Shown: positions 34,870 to 44,885, counted from the first letter of the stretch. The stretch: 64,000 bases of DNA from Bacteroidia bacterium (GCA_019695215.1 JAIBAK010000006.1:42280-106279); one strand, 5' to 3'. A program made the numbers and translations. Notes: generated by a model not told the origin, from the sequence alone.

Positions 34870-36561
34870 ATGCTAAAAAAAACAATACTGATTATTTCCT
34901 TTCTTTCTTTTGTTTCCGGTGTACGGGCACAGGTAATTTCAGAATATAAATACTGGGTAGGATTCACAGATAAAAAGGCTTCGGCATACAGCCTGGAGCG
35001 GCCCAAAGAATTTTTATCCTATAAAGCACTTGACCGGAGGACAAAATTTCATATTGAAATTGACTCAACCGATATTCCGGTAAACAGCAGTTATATTGAT
35101 AAACTTGCCGGCCTTGAGGGTGTTGAAGTGCGTAACCGAAGCAAATGGTTAAACGGAGTTACTATTCACATTAAAGACACGGCTGTACTGAATGAAATAA
35201 AAAAATTGCCGTTTGTTAGGGAAGTAAAGTTGGTAGGATATGAAAAACTTCAGGCCATTTTTACTTTATTGAATATTATCCCCGATTCATTAATCCAGCC
35301 TCCGGTTTATAAATACGAACCAAAGCCAATTGTATTGGAAGACCGGTTTGGAAAGAGTTACTACGGAACTGCATTTAATCAAATTGCTATGTGCAATGGC
35401 GATAAATTACATAAAACCGGATTTAACGGCTCGGATGTTTACATTGCCTGCATTGATGCCGGATTTAGTAACTTAAATGCTTTGCCTGCACTGCGCATGG
35501 TGGTAAAAGGACTTGTTGCCACCTATGATTTTGTGGAAGGAAACGATACCGTTTTTGACGATGATGATCACGGCCTCGAAGTGCTGTCGTGCATGGCTGC
35601 TTATGAACCGGGTAAAATGGTAGGCACAGCTCCGTATGCCCGTTATGTATTACTTCGCTCGGAAGATGCCGCCACCGAGTTTCCCGTTGAGGAAATTAAC
35701 TGGGTTTGTGCTGCCGAATTTGCCGACAGTGCAGGCGTAGATATTATCACTTCATCTGTAGGGTACACACAGTTTGATGATAAAAGCATGGGGCATGTGT
35801 ATACCGAGTTAAACGGTCATACCACTTTTATAACGCGCGGGGCCGAACTTGCCGTAGCCAAAGGCATTTTAGTGTGCAACAGTGCAGGAAACGAAGGCGA
35901 TAATAAATGGAAATTTATAGGAGCTCCGGCCGATGCGAATTCAATTATTACGCTTGGGTCGGTAAACGCAAAAGGCGAAAAATCGGATTTCAGTTCGGTG
36001 GGGCCTACAGCTGATAAAAGGATAAAACCTACGCTGGCAGCTATGGGCGAACTGGCCACTGTATACACACCTTATGGCATGTATATGAAAGCAAGCGGAA
36101 CATCTTTTTCCACCCCTGTTTTTGCGGGAATGCTGGCTTGTTTGGTACAGGCCAACCGCACAAAAACACCCGCACAGGTAATGGATGCCCTTAAAATGAG
36201 CGGAAGTAACTACCCCGTTCCCAATAATCAATTGGGTTACGGAATACCCGACATGGTACTTGCCAATAAAATTTTGGGAGGAGACACGGCCATAAGATTA
36301 AATCAGGATCAGTTGGTGGATATTTCGGTACCCGTAAATTCTCCGTTTATCACCGTTACATTTCATGCCGAGTCTGATAATGATCTTAAACTGATTATTG
36401 CCGCACCAAACGGTAAGAAAAAAGTGAGTGCAAAATATGTGATGCGCAAGGGGCAAACCGAGCGTTACGTGATAAAAGGATACAAAAAATTAAAACCCGG
36501 GAATTATACCTTGTATGTGTTGTTCGGGCCACATGCCTTTAAAGCCGAATTTACAAAGTAA
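34870..36561 (+). CDS. Exported S8 (subtilisin-like) serine protease
   Basis: 563 residues with signal peptide ending VRAQ. An inhibitor-like N-terminal region (about 25-125) precedes the catalytic domain. Triad: Asp196 in IACIDAGFS, His234 in DDDHGLEV and Ser412 in GTSFSTP; the oxyanion Asn341 is in NSAGNEGD. After about 460 comes a small C-terminal beta domain (about 475-563) ending KAEFTK; it lacks the PNP sorting motif, so type IX export is not indicated. Third gene of the mnmA operon. Confidence 0.92.
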   Translation: MLKKTILIISFLSFVSGVRAQVISEYKYWVGFTDKKASAYSLERPKEFLSYKALDRRTKFHIEIDSTDIPVNSSYIDKLAGLEGVEVRNRSKWLNGVTIHIKDTAVLNEIKKLPFVREVKLVGYEKLQAIFTLLNIIPDSLIQPPVYKYEPKPIVLEDRFGKSYYGTAFNQIAMCNGDKLHKTGFNGSDVYIACIDAGFSNLNALPALRMVVKGLVATYDFVEGNDTVFDDDDHGLEVLSCMAAYEPGKMVGTAPYARYVLLRSEDAATEFPVEEINWVCAAEFADSAGVDIITSSVGYTQFDDKSMGHVYTELNGHTTFITRGAELAVAKGILVCNSAGNEGDNKWKFIGAPADANSIITLGSVNAKGEKSDFSSVGPTADKRIKPTLAAMGELATVYTPYGMYMKASGTSFSTPVFAGMLACLVQANRTKTPAQVMDALKMSGSNYPVPNNQLGYGIPDMVLANKILGGDTAIRLNQDQLVDISVPVNSPFITVTFHAESDNDLKLIIAAPNGKKKVSAKYVMRKGQTERYVIKGYKKLKPGNYTLYVLFGPHAFKAEFTK

Positions 36562-36567
36562 ATTTTA

Positions 36568-37365
36568 CTAAAACTTCAGGCAGAAATGTTCTTTTGCCTG
36601 CTCTTTTCTGAAGAAAACGAGACCTAAGTAATAAAGGTCGATGGTTACGGTAACTCGGGCATCTTTTTTAATAAACTCCCATGCCTTTTCCATGTCGGCT
36701 GACCAGTGAATATCATCAAAAATCAAAACAGTTTCATTGGTGCTTTTTTGTGCAAGCAACCCGAAGTAATCAATCGTTGGCCCGTATTGATGGTTGCCGT
36801 CAATAAACGCTAAATCTACCCGTTGTAATTGTTCAAGAAAGGGGGGAAGCGCCTCATCAAACAACCCTGTTTTAAAATTAATTTTACCGGTGAGCTCAAG
36901 TTGCTCAAAAGTTTCCCTGGCAATGGTGGCGATTTTTTCAACTCCTTCAAAGGTGCTTATGCTGAAACCCGGTATTTGTTTTCCTCCCAGCGTAAGGTAA
37001 GAAGTAGTTATTCCAAAACAGGTGCCCAGTTCTAACACTTCTCGTGGTTTTAAGCAGGTAATAAGTCGTGAAAGCAATCTGGCCTGTCTTGCAGGTTTAA
37101 GGCTGTGTCGGGCAATAGAGCTCACGGTTTTATTGGTAACAGATGAACCTGCACCTGCATCGGTAAATGCAAGTGGTACCGAAATGCCAAGCAATTGTTT
37201 TCTTCTTTTTTCTATCGGTTCAAATTCAGGCAGAAGCTTATCCGCCACAATGCATTTGGTGTACAATTCATACACAAAAGGAGAGTGCAGCACCTGCACA
37301 TGTGTTCGGGAAAAAAGATGTTTACAAAAGGAAGCGGCCTGAAAAAATTTTTGCCCGATTTTCAT
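36568..37365 (-). CDS. SAM-dependent methyltransferase (class I, O-methyltransferase-like)
   Basis: 265 residues. The SAM-binding motif I is VLELGTCFGITTSYL, followed by the acidic strand end FEGVEKI and motif IV VDLAFIDGNHQYGP. This resembles Methyltransf_24/caffeoyl-CoA-type enzymes. Substrate unknown. Its ATG overlaps the DUF349 gene stop by one base (TGATG), indicating translational coupling to that gene. Confidence 0.82.
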   Translation of the reverse strand: MKIGQKFFQAASFCKHLFSRTHVQVLHSPFVYELYTKCIVADKLLPEFEPIEKRRKQLLGISVPLAFTDAGAGSSVTNKTVSSIARHSLKPARQARLLSRLITCLKPREVLELGTCFGITTSYLTLGGKQIPGFSISTFEGVEKIATIARETFEQLELTGKINFKTGLFDEALPPFLEQLQRVDLAFIDGNHQYGPTIDYFGLLAQKSTNETVLIFDDIHWSADMEKAWEFIKKDARVTVTIDLYYLGLVFFRKEQAKEHFCLKF

Positions 37366-39254
37366 CAGGAATTATTTCCGCCAACCATTGCCTTGCGAAT
37401 GAGTTTTAATTTTTCGTCAAGCCGGCTTATTTCCTGTTTGGCATTTTTGAGATTTTCTTCAATCTGCTTTAAAAACGGAGAAGCGTTTTTGCTGTTGGCA
37501 AAGAAACCCATATTGTTTTGTTCCGTATCAATCTGGGCTTTTATTTTTCTTATTTTATCCATCAGAAAACGTTCTTCTTTCTTTAAACGGTCGCGTCCGT
37601 CCGGAGCACTTGCCATCAGTTCGTAGTGCGAGGCCTGTTCTTTAGCACGCATCTCTTCTTTTTCCTGACGGAAAGTTCCGTAAATATTATTTAATGCATC
37701 GTTGTACTGCTTTTGAATATCTTCTTTACTGGCCATTGGTACAAAACCAATTTTGTTCCACTCGGCTTGTATCAGTTTCACTTCGGTTAATACTTCTTCA
37801 GCATTTTCTTTTCCGATAAGGGCGTTTAAGCGGGCTAATAAAGCGGTTTTAGCCGCAAGGTTTTCATTTTGCTCCTTATGGGTATGTTCAAAGTGCCCCG
37901 ACTTACGACTGAAAAACGTATCGCATGCCGCACGAAATCGTTTCCATATTTTGTCGGATTGTTTATCATGTACCGGCCCTATTGTTTTCCATTTGGCTTG
38001 TAAATCAAGAATGGCTTTAGTGGTTTTATTCCACTCGGTTTGGTTGGCCAGTTCTTCAGCTTTTTCACACAACTCAGTTTTAAGTTTCAGGTTGTGGTTG
38101 CGCTCGTTATTGAGTTTTTTAAAGTACGTGTTTTTGTTAATATAAAACTGGTTGTATGCCTGTTTAAATCGCTCCCATATAGATTGATTAAATTTTTGTG
38201 GTACTGCACCGGCTTTTCGCCATTCTTCAAACAGGGCTTCCAGTTCCTTGGTTTTAGCAATCCACTCTTTGGCCTTGTCCGATTCGTAGCTTATATAAGT
38301 TTCTGCCTTTTCGCAAAGAGCTTTTTTGGTTTGAAGATTCTGCTCTCGCTTAGCATCCATTTCGGCCCGGTAGGTATTAATTTTCTCATAAACCTTGTCC
38401 GAAGCTTCTTTAAAACGTTGCCATATATCTTCGCGCGATTCGTTGGGAACCGGTCCAATATTTTTCCATTCTTCGTGGTACTTGTTCAGCGTAATCTGCG
38501 CTTTTTTAAGTGACGGTTCACCAAGTAACTCGTCCGCTTTTTTTATCAGCTCAATTTTTGAGTCTAAGTTTTTTTCCCGGTCTAATTGTTTAAGTTCATT
38601 GTAAATGGAAAGTTTGTCGTAAAACTTATCAAGCAGTACATGATACGAATTCCATAATGCCTCTACACTTTCCCGCGGAACATTACGAATACGTTTCCAT
38701 TCATTCTGTAAGTCTTTTAACTGTTTAAGGCTGTGTTCACTTTCATTTCCTTCAATCAGTTCTTTAATTTTATCCAGAATTCCTTTTTTCTCTTCGAGAT
38801 TTTTAAGTTTTTCTGCATCCTGAGCAGCCTTTAATTCGGCACGCTTTTGCTGTACCACTTTATAGGCCTCATAAAAATCCCTGCGAAAGTGTTCATCCTT
38901 AAAGGCAAAATCTTCTTTAATATTTCCTTCTTCAATAAAGTGATGAAGGTTTTCATTGTATTCTTTGCTGTAGAGGTTATCAAAAAACTGACGCATCGCC
39001 TTCAATTGAAGGTGGGAGCTTCGTATATCTTCCGATTTGGAAGATTTTACTGCAGCCTCGGCTAACTGGGCAAGGCTGTAATGGCTGTAATCCGCCAAAT
39101 GTTCTTCATCTTCTTCATGATCAGTTTCGTTTTCACTATCATGTTGATCAAGTTTGGTTTCCAGTTCCGCATCAATCCCCTCGGCAGGCGGAACCGAAGT
39201 AGTTAAAGGCCCTGTTTCAGTAGCCTCATTCAAGTTGTCTGAAAGTGTTGTCAT
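37365..39254 (-). CDS. DUF349 repeat protein
   Basis: 629 residues, nearly all helical and highly charged. After an acidic N-terminal 70 residues come at least five DUF349 repeats of about 70-75 residues. Each has a core such as EWKNIGPVPNESREDIWQRF (one repeat), with variants EWRKAGAVP, KWKTIGPVH and EWNKIGFVP. A C-terminal coiled coil (about 545-625) follows. Function is unknown in bacteria. Lead gene of a two-gene leftward operon with a methyltransferase; its -7 box is back-to-back with that of the HMG-CoA lyase gene. Confidence 0.9.
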   Translation of the reverse strand: MTTLSDNLNEATETGPLTTSVPPAEGIDAELETKLDQHDSENETDHEEDEEHLADYSHYSLAQLAEAAVKSSKSEDIRSSHLQLKAMRQFFDNLYSKEYNENLHHFIEEGNIKEDFAFKDEHFRRDFYEAYKVVQQKRAELKAAQDAEKLKNLEEKKGILDKIKELIEGNESEHSLKQLKDLQNEWKRIRNVPRESVEALWNSYHVLLDKFYDKLSIYNELKQLDREKNLDSKIELIKKADELLGEPSLKKAQITLNKYHEEWKNIGPVPNESREDIWQRFKEASDKVYEKINTYRAEMDAKREQNLQTKKALCEKAETYISYESDKAKEWIAKTKELEALFEEWRKAGAVPQKFNQSIWERFKQAYNQFYINKNTYFKKLNNERNHNLKLKTELCEKAEELANQTEWNKTTKAILDLQAKWKTIGPVHDKQSDKIWKRFRAACDTFFSRKSGHFEHTHKEQNENLAAKTALLARLNALIGKENAEEVLTEVKLIQAEWNKIGFVPMASKEDIQKQYNDALNNIYGTFRQEKEEMRAKEQASHYELMASAPDGRDRLKKEERFLMDKIRKIKAQIDTEQNNMGFFANSKNASPFLKQIEENLKNAKQEISRLDEKLKLIRKAMVGGNNS

Positions 39255-39279
39255 AAAAGCACAAATCCCTATGGGACGC

Positions 39280-39287
39280 CAAAGGTA
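39280..39287 (-). promoter_or_regulatory. -7 box TACCTTTG for the DUF349 gene
   Basis: TAnnTTTG on the minus strand, 25 bases before the ATG at 39254; divergent from the box at 39311-39318. Confidence 0.5.
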
Positions 39288-39310
39288 CTAAAAAACTCAG
39301 GCAATATTCC

Positions 39311-39318
39311 TACTTTTG
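39311..39318 (+). promoter_or_regulatory. -7 box TACTTTTG for the HMG-CoA lyase gene
   Basis: TAnnTTTG match 18 bases before the ATG at 39337. Confidence 0.5.
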
Positions 39319-39336
39319 AATGTTTGTTAGCCCGAT

Positions 39337-40188
39337 ATGACAGTGAAAATAATTGAATGCCCGAGAGATGCAATGCAGGGTTTCATGCATTTTATTCCCA
39401 CCGAAACCAAAATATCTTATATCAATCAATTGCTGAAGGTTGGCTTTGATACCATTGATTTTGGCAGTTTTGTTTCACCCAAAGCTATTCCTCAAATGCA
39501 GGATACAGCTGAAGTATTCAACGCCCTTGATTTGAGCACAACCTCTTCGAAACTGTTGGCCATTATTGCCAATAGCAGAGGCGCACAACAGGCGGTACAG
39601 TTTGAGCAAATCGCCTATCTGGGTTTTCCTTTTTCGGTTTCCGAAACATTTCAACTCCGAAATACCAACAGTACCATTAGCGCCTCCCTCGATTCGGTAA
39701 AACAAATTCAGGATTTGTGTACAAAGCATAACAAAAAGCTGGTACTTTATCTTTCGATGGCATTTGGCAACCCATACGGTGATGTGTGGAATGTGGAGAT
39801 TGTAGAGCACTGGACTGCTGAAATGGATAAACTCGGGGTGAAAATTATTTCCCTGTCAGATACCATTGGGGTAGCCGATTCCGGTTCTATTTCGTATTTA
39901 TTTAACGGCTTAATTCCGGCTTTTCCGCATATTGAATTCGGGGCGCATTTGCATACACAACCGCACAACTGGAAAGAAAAAATACATGCTGCTTATGGCA
40001 GCGGATGCAGGCGATTTGATGGTGCCGTTAAAGGTTTTGGCGGATGCCCGATGGCTGCTGATGAATTAACCGGAAATATGCCCACTGAACATATCATCAG
40101 TTACCTTCAGGAGCATGGGGTAAACATCAATATTGATATGGAAGCATTTCATTTGGCGGTAAATCGGTCGCTTCAGGTTTTTGTATAA
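39337..40188 (+). CDS. Hydroxymethylglutaryl-CoA lyase
   Basis: 283 residues, TIM barrel. It cleaves HMG-CoA to acetoacetate and acetyl-CoA (leucine breakdown, ketone bodies). IECPRDAMQG holds the catalytic Arg-Asp pair (PRDGLQ in most members). GAHLHTQPHNW gives the metal-binding His pair, and GFGGCPMAADELTGNMPTE is the HMG-CoA lyase signature with the active-site Cys. No other leucine-degradation gene is adjacent. Monocistronic with a terminator. Confidence 0.9.
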   Translation: MTVKIIECPRDAMQGFMHFIPTETKISYINQLLKVGFDTIDFGSFVSPKAIPQMQDTAEVFNALDLSTTSSKLLAIIANSRGAQQAVQFEQIAYLGFPFSVSETFQLRNTNSTISASLDSVKQIQDLCTKHNKKLVLYLSMAFGNPYGDVWNVEIVEHWTAEMDKLGVKIISLSDTIGVADSGSISYLFNGLIPAFPHIEFGAHLHTQPHNWKEKIHAAYGSGCRRFDGAVKGFGGCPMAADELTGNMPTEHIISYLQEHGVNINIDMEAFHLAVNRSLQVFV

Positions 40189-40207
40189 AACAGGTTTAAC
40201 CTAAATA

Positions 40208-40244
40208 AAAAAATCCCGATTGCGTAAACAACCGGGATTTTTTA
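40208..40244. terminator. Bidirectional terminator
   Basis: AAAAAATCCCG and CGGGATTTTTT, 11-bp stem, between the convergent HMG-CoA lyase and NHL-repeat genes. Confidence 0.85.
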
Positions 40245-40262
40245 TAAGAGGTAATTCGGTTA

Positions 40263-41663
40263 TTACCTTATTACAATTTTTTGAGTGGAGTTAATACCAT
40301 TGCTCAGCACGCGTACTACATACACCCCCGGATTTAATGCCAGAGTGTTAAACGAAAAACTATTGGCAAAAGAAGTCTGCTGTTCAATAATACGTCCGTT
40401 TAAGTCTATCAGCTGTACATTTACCTGCTGATTCAACGCAGGCATTGACACGATAAACTGCGTATTGGCCGGATTAGGGTAAATACTTACCATTTCATTG
40501 CCCGATAATGAAGGAACTGAATTTGGTCCGTCAACGGTTTCAATAGTGCGTATAAGTCCATTGCCTACATCGCCAATATACAGTTTGCTATTTCCTACAT
40601 TAAAGTAAATAGAGCGCGGATCTTTGAAACGGGCAGCAGCACCAACACCATCGGTGGTACCTGTTTGTCCATCGGCTCCGGCAAAGGTGGTAACCTGTCC
40701 GTTTGAAATTTTACGAATTACTCCTCCAGCATTTTTACCTTCTACCACATACACATCTCCCGAAAGGTCAACCGCTACATCTTCGGGATATTTAAACTGA
40801 GCAGTAGCAGCCGTTCCATTGGTCATACCAAAAGTTCCGGCACCGGCCAAAGTAGAAACGTTTCCTGAGGCTATATCTATTACGCGAATCATATAGCTTC
40901 CTTCATCGGCTATATAAAGCTTGTTACTATAGTAACACAAACCGGAAGGATAGGAGAAAGAAGCTGATAATCTGGTCCCGTTGGTGCTGCCCGAAGTACC
41001 TGTTCCGGCAAAAGTAGTTACAGCACCTGTGGCTATATTGATACGTTTAATTTTGTGATTGTCGGTATCGGCTACATATAAGTATTGATCACCATCGTAC
41101 ACAATATCCTGAGGGTGATTAAAACGGGCAGCTGTTCCGGTGGCATCTACATCACCGGGGGTTGCCTGAGTAGTAGCTCCGGCAAATGTGCTAACGTCCT
41201 GCGAATTGGAAAGGGTAGTGAATTTACCTACTTTACGAATACAGTTGTTTTCGTAATCTGCAATGTACACGTTTTCATTTACGTCAAAAGCAAATCCCAT
41301 GGGTGTATTAAGCATGGAGATAGCCGAACCGGGAAAATTCTGGTAACCGGGATCGCGCACCGGACTTCCGGCTCTTTTATACACCTTGCCATCTGAGTTT
41401 AAAAGTACACGTAGACGGTTGCCTTTTACAGCAGGATCAAATCCATTATCAAATGCAGCCTCGGTAAACCAAAGGTTTCCCACATTATCAAATGCCATTC
41501 CCCATGGGGCAAATAATACGGCCTGAGCCTGAATTACATCACCCGGATCGGTAGTAACTCCGGCTTGCCCCATTAAGGTAGAAACGGTACCTTTTACCTG
41601 AGCCTGTGCCGAAAAAGTAACACATAAGGCAGCAACTGCCAGTTTGGTAAATTTTAACTTCAT
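40263..41663 (-). CDS. NHL-repeat beta-propeller protein with T9SS sorting domain
   Basis: 466 residues. Signal peptide (AQAQ), then about six NHL repeats, recognisable by recurring VSTLAG or VTTFAG with FNHPQDIVYD-type phrases (FKYPEDVAVD, FKDPRSIYFN) and YVADTDNHKIKRI. The C-terminal sorting domain (about 390-466) starts IYPNPANTQFIVSM and ends QKIVIR. A secreted propeller, probably a binding or structural surface protein; no catalytic residues are apparent. Confidence 0.9.
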   Translation of the reverse strand: MKLKFTKLAVAALCVTFSAQAQVKGTVSTLMGQAGVTTDPGDVIQAQAVLFAPWGMAFDNVGNLWFTEAAFDNGFDPAVKGNRLRVLLNSDGKVYKRAGSPVRDPGYQNFPGSAISMLNTPMGFAFDVNENVYIADYENNCIRKVGKFTTLSNSQDVSTFAGATTQATPGDVDATGTAARFNHPQDIVYDGDQYLYVADTDNHKIKRINIATGAVTTFAGTGTSGSTNGTRLSASFSYPSGLCYYSNKLYIADEGSYMIRVIDIASGNVSTLAGAGTFGMTNGTAATAQFKYPEDVAVDLSGDVYVVEGKNAGGVIRKISNGQVTTFAGADGQTGTTDGVGAAARFKDPRSIYFNVGNSKLYIGDVGNGLIRTIETVDGPNSVPSLSGNEMVSIYPNPANTQFIVSMPALNQQVNVQLIDLNGRIIEQQTSFANSFSFNTLALNPGVYVVRVLSNGINSTQKIVIR

Positions 41664-41690
41664 ATGTTTTTGTTAATTGTTTTAAGGAAT

Positions 41691-41698
41691 CAAAAATA
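41691..41698 (-). promoter_or_regulatory. -7 box TATTTTTG
   Basis: TAnnTTTG on the minus strand, 27 bases before the ATG at 41663. Confidence 0.4.
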
Positions 41699-41721
41699 AA
41701 CTAAAATGGAAATTTTCCAAG

Positions 41722-42675
41722 TTAATTTAACGGAGTGCCCAGCCAGTTGTTGATATTATCTTCAATTCGCTGCATAATTCCGGCATAATCGCCCTTTACA
41801 AATTTTTCGCCCGTAAGTTGTTCGTAAAGTTCTACATAACGGTCGGTAACCATATGCACAAACTCATCGGTCATTTCGGGAATTAACTGCCCTTTTTGTC
41901 CCTGAAATCCGTGCTCTATGAGCCACTGGCGCACAAACTCTTTGGATAATTGTTTTTGCGGTTCTCCCTTTGCCTGGCGGTCGGCATAACCCTCGGCATA
42001 AAAGTAACGTGACGAATCGGGGGTATGCACTTCATCAATCAGGTAAATTTTTCCGTCTCTTTTCCCGAATTCATATTTGGTATCCACCAAAATCAGATTT
42101 TGTTTAGCGGCAAACGTACTTCCTATTTCAAAAAGTTTATAGGTGTAGGCTTCAAGTTGTTCGTAATCCTCTTTGCTCACAATTCCTCTCGCTATAATTT
42201 CTTCTCTCGAAATATCTTCATCATGACCCTCGCTGGCTTTAGTAGTTGGAGTTATGATTGGAGTTGGCAGTTTATCATTTTCCTTCAACCCATCTGGCAA
42301 AGCCACACCGCATACGCTGCGTTTACCTTCTTTGTATTCGCGCCAGGCATGACCGGATAAATAACCCCGTATCACCATTTCCACTTTAAATGGCTGGCAC
42401 AGCAATCCAACGGTTACATTCGGGTCGGGGGTAGCCATTTTCCAGTTAGGAACTTCGCTTGACGTCATATCTAAAAACCGGGCTGCAATTTGATTTAACA
42501 CCTGTCCTTTGTAGGGAATGGCGCGTGGCAAAACCACATCAAAAGCCGAGATGCGGTCGCAGGCAATCAGAATGAGCCTTTCGTCATTAATATTGTAATA
42601 ATCACGCACCTTGCCACGATAAAAGTGCTTTTGTTTAGTGAAAAAATAATTGGTGGCTATTAGTGAACTATCCAT
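41722..42675 (-). CDS. purC: Phosphoribosylaminoimidazole-succinocarboxamide synthase
   Basis: 317 residues, the longer SAICAR synthase form. It joins CAIR and aspartate in purine synthesis. [11 protein letters not shown] near the N-terminus is the ATP-grasp-like first block; [35 protein letters not shown] and [11 protein letters not shown] follow, with [12 protein letters not shown] as the catalytic-site signature. No other pur gene is adjacent. It lies 28 bases after phoH in the same direction, so co-transcription is possible. Confidence 0.96.
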   Translation of the reverse strand: MDSSLIATNYFFTKQKHFYRGKVRDYYNINDERLILIACDRISAFDVVLPRAIPYKGQVLNQIAARFLDMTSSEVPNWKMATPDPNVTVGLLCQPFKVEMVIRGYLSGHAWREYKEGKRSVCGVALPDGLKENDKLPTPIITPTTKASEGHDEDISREEIIARGIVSKEDYEQLEAYTYKLFEIGSTFAAKQNLILVDTKYEFGKRDGKIYLIDEVHTPDSSRYFYAEGYADRQAKGEPQKQLSKEFVRQWLIEHGFQGQKGQLIPEMTDEFVHMVTDRYVELYEQLTGEKFVKGDYAGIMQRIEDNINNWLGTPLN

Positions 42676-42703
42676 ATAAATTTCTATTAAGTGATAATTA
42701 TTA

Positions 42704-43672
42704 TTAGTCCTGGTGCGGATGATCTTTTTCGAGTTTATCGTATGCCTTAATAATGTCCTTTACAAGCCTGTGCCGTACCACATCTTCAAAGCTAAGGTAA
42801 GCAATTTTAATTCCTGCCACATGCTCTAAAATTTTAATCGCTTTGGTTAACCCCGACTGGCTTTTTCTGGGCAAATCAATTTGAGTTAAATCACCGGTGA
42901 TAATAAATTTGGCATTGGGCCCCATGCGGGTAAGAAACATTTTGAGTTGTAAATCGGTGGCATTTTGAGCCTCGTCTAAAATTACAAAAGCATTATCTAA
43001 AGTACGGCCGCGCATAAAAGCCATTGGGGCTATTTCAATGATGCGGTTTTCCATGTAATACTTCAGCTTTTCGGCCGGTATCATATCTTCCAGCGCATCG
43101 TAAAGCGGACGCAGGTAAGGGTCAATTTTTTCTTTTAAATCACCCGGAAGAAATCCAAGGTTTTCACCTGCTTCCACTGCCGGGCGTGCTAAAATAATCC
43201 GTTTAATTTCCTTGTTCTTCAGTGCTCTTACAGCCAGCGCAACTGCGGTGTAGGTTTTACCGGTTCCGGCCGGACCAATGGCAAATACGATATCGTTGCC
43301 ATCTACATATTCCCGCATTTTACGCTGATTGGGCGTTCGGGCCTTTACAATTTTACCATTAGGGCCAAATACCAGCACGTCATTATCGGCTGCTACCGGT
43401 TCGTTTCCGTTCTGCAGGTCATCACTCTTTACGAGTTCTTCAAAATAATTAGCATGTAGTTTACCAAATTTTCGGATGTGGTCAATCATCTGGTCAAGCT
43501 TATGCTCAAAGTGATTTATTTCCTGCTCATCGCCTAAAATGGTGAGCTCCTGCCCGCGGGAAACAATTTTTAATTTTGGAAACTGGCTTTGCAGGAGTTT
43601 CAGGTTCTGGTTGTTGACACCAAGTAACTCCATCGGATCAACATCTTCTATCAAATAGCTCTTTTCGCTCAA
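42704..43672 (-). CDS. PhoH family ATPase
   Basis: 322 residues. Walker A GPAGTGKT at 133-140, Walker [10 protein letters not shown], and sensor-like [11 protein letters not shown], all typical of PhoH. The N-terminal 100 residues form the KH-like region. PhoH proteins are RNA-associated ATPases, sometimes helicases, linked in other bacteria to ribosome or 16S processing with YbeY. Divergent from the SAM hydrolase gene with interlocking promoters. Confidence 0.92.
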   Translation of the reverse strand: MSEKSYLIEDVDPMELLGVNNQNLKLLQSQFPKLKIVSRGQELTILGDEQEINHFEHKLDQMIDHIRKFGKLHANYFEELVKSDDLQNGNEPVAADNDVLVFGPNGKIVKARTPNQRKMREYVDGNDIVFAIGPAGTGKTYTAVALAVRALKNKEIKRIILARPAVEAGENLGFLPGDLKEKIDPYLRPLYDALEDMIPAEKLKYYMENRIIEIAPMAFMRGRTLDNAFVILDEAQNATDLQLKMFLTRMGPNAKFIITGDLTQIDLPRKSQSGLTKAIKILEHVAGIKIAYLSFEDVVRHRLVKDIIKAYDKLEKDHPHQD

Positions 43673-43692
43673 AATTGTGTGTGTTATTCTTC

Positions 43693-43700
43693 TATTTTTG
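43693..43700 (+). promoter_or_regulatory. -7 box TATTTTTG for the SAM hydrolase gene
   Basis: TAnnTTTG match 30 bases before the GTG at 43731. Faces the leftward box at 43707-43714. Confidence 0.5.
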
Positions 43701-43706
43701 TGACGT

Positions 43707-43714
43707 CAAAGTTA
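43707..43714 (-). promoter_or_regulatory. -7 box TAACTTTG for phoH
   Basis: TAnnTTTG on the minus strand, 34 bases before the ATG at 43672. Its expected start of transcription falls in or beside the opposing -7 box. Confidence 0.5.
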
Positions 43715-43730
43715 GTAAAAAAATATATCC

Positions 43731-44507
43731 GTGCCCGTAATTACGCTTACCACCGATTTTGGAAGTGAAAGTTTCTATGTAGCAGCTATTAAGGGTAGTT
43801 TGCACCGTTTGGTTCCGGATGTACATATTGTAGATATCAGCAATCATATAGCTCCTTTTGATGTGGCTCAGGCTGCATTTCTCATTCGCAATTCCTACCC
43901 CAGTTTTCCGGCCAAAACCATTCACCTCATAGGCATTGATATGGACGTGAATATTTACGGACAATACTTAGCCGTTGAAAAGGACGGTCAGTTCTTTATT
44001 GGGGCCGACAACGGTATATTCTCGCTCATTTTTGATCAGGAGCCCGAAAAGGTGTATCGCATTACGCGTTTTTTCGAAAATAAAACCGATGCATTTTCGG
44101 GTAAAAATATATTTGCAAATGCAGCAGCAACGCTTAGCAAAAACTGGAATCTGGATGAAGTAGGGGAGCCTTCGCGCATTAAAAAGTTTAAGGAAAACTT
44201 TCAGCCAATGGTTGATGCCAACAGCATCAGAGGGCATGTGGTGCATATTGACCATTTCAAAAATGTATTGACCAATATTAGTGAAGAACTTTTTAATAAA
44301 ATTTCCCGCGGGCGAAGATTCAGTATTCGTTTCAGGCGAACCGAAGAGCTCGACCGGATAAGTACAGATTACAGCGATGTGGAACCCGGTGAACGTTTAT
44401 GCATTTTTGGGGAAACAGGCTTTTTAGAAATTGCCATTAACAGGGGAGAAGCCGCTCCCTTACTTGGTTTACGAACCGGCTCTGTAATAATGATTGAATT
44501 TTTATGA
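43731..44507 (+). CDS. SAM hydrolase / SAM hydroxide adenosyltransferase (DUF62 family)
   Basis: 258 residues from GTG 43731. ITLTTDFGSESFYVAAIKG at the N-terminus is the DUF62 signature, related to fluorinase and chlorinase, with VDISNHIAPFDVAQAAFLI and GADNGIFSLIF. DUF62 enzymes split SAM to adenosine and methionine using water as nucleophile; halide use requires features I cannot confirm here. The stop overlaps the next ATG (ATGA). Confidence 0.88.
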   Translation: MPVITLTTDFGSESFYVAAIKGSLHRLVPDVHIVDISNHIAPFDVAQAAFLIRNSYPSFPAKTIHLIGIDMDVNIYGQYLAVEKDGQFFIGADNGIFSLIFDQEPEKVYRITRFFENKTDAFSGKNIFANAAATLSKNWNLDEVGEPSRIKKFKENFQPMVDANSIRGHVVHIDHFKNVLTNISEELFNKISRGRRFSIRFRRTEELDRISTDYSDVEPGERLCIFGETGFLEIAINRGEAAPLLGLRTGSVIMIEFL

Positions 44508-44797
44508 TAATCCGTATTGTACGCATGACTTTCAGGCCGGCCGAGGTAGAAGCTTTTTTGCAATTGTTTCATGCTACCAAACAGCAAATTCGTCATTTTG
44601 AAGGATGCCAGCGTTTGGAATTGCTGAAAGACGTAAATCAGCCAAATGTATTTTTTACTTACAGTTGGTGGGATAGTGAAGCCCATTTAAACAAATACCG
44701 CTTCTCTGATTTATTTAAACAGGTGTGGAGTGAAACAAAAATCAAATTTGAGGATAAACCACAGGCCTGGAGTTTGGTAAACGAAACCATTGTGTAA
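44504..44797 (+). CDS. Antibiotic biosynthesis monooxygenase (ABM) domain protein
   Basis: 97 residues, one dimeric ferredoxin-like ABM domain: IRIVRMTFRPAEVEAFLQLF then HFEGCQRLELLKDVNQPNVF and TYSWWDSEAHLNKYR. Such proteins are small oxygenases or haem-degrading or quinol-handling enzymes; the family name does not imply antibiotic synthesis. Translationally coupled to the SAM hydrolase gene. Confidence 0.85.
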   Translation: MIIRIVRMTFRPAEVEAFLQLFHATKQQIRHFEGCQRLELLKDVNQPNVFFTYSWWDSEAHLNKYRFSDLFKQVWSETKIKFEDKPQAWSLVNETIV

Positions 44798-44873
44798 TTT
44801 CCGCTGTTCACTTATCTGAACAAAACCACCTGATTGTTGATGAATAGACCCCGTGAACGGAGATGCCATTCGG

Positions 44874-44881
44874 TAACTTTG
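44874..44881 (+). promoter_or_regulatory. -7 box TAACTTTG
   Basis: Ends four bases before the ATG at 44886; leaderless transcript predicted. Confidence 0.55.
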
Positions 44882-44885
44882 AATT

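Noticed and set aside
43731..44507. Halogenase (fluorinase/chlorinase) function for the DUF62 gene
   Set aside because: The family is mostly SAM hydrolases; I could not identify halide-pocket features and no halometabolite genes are nearby.
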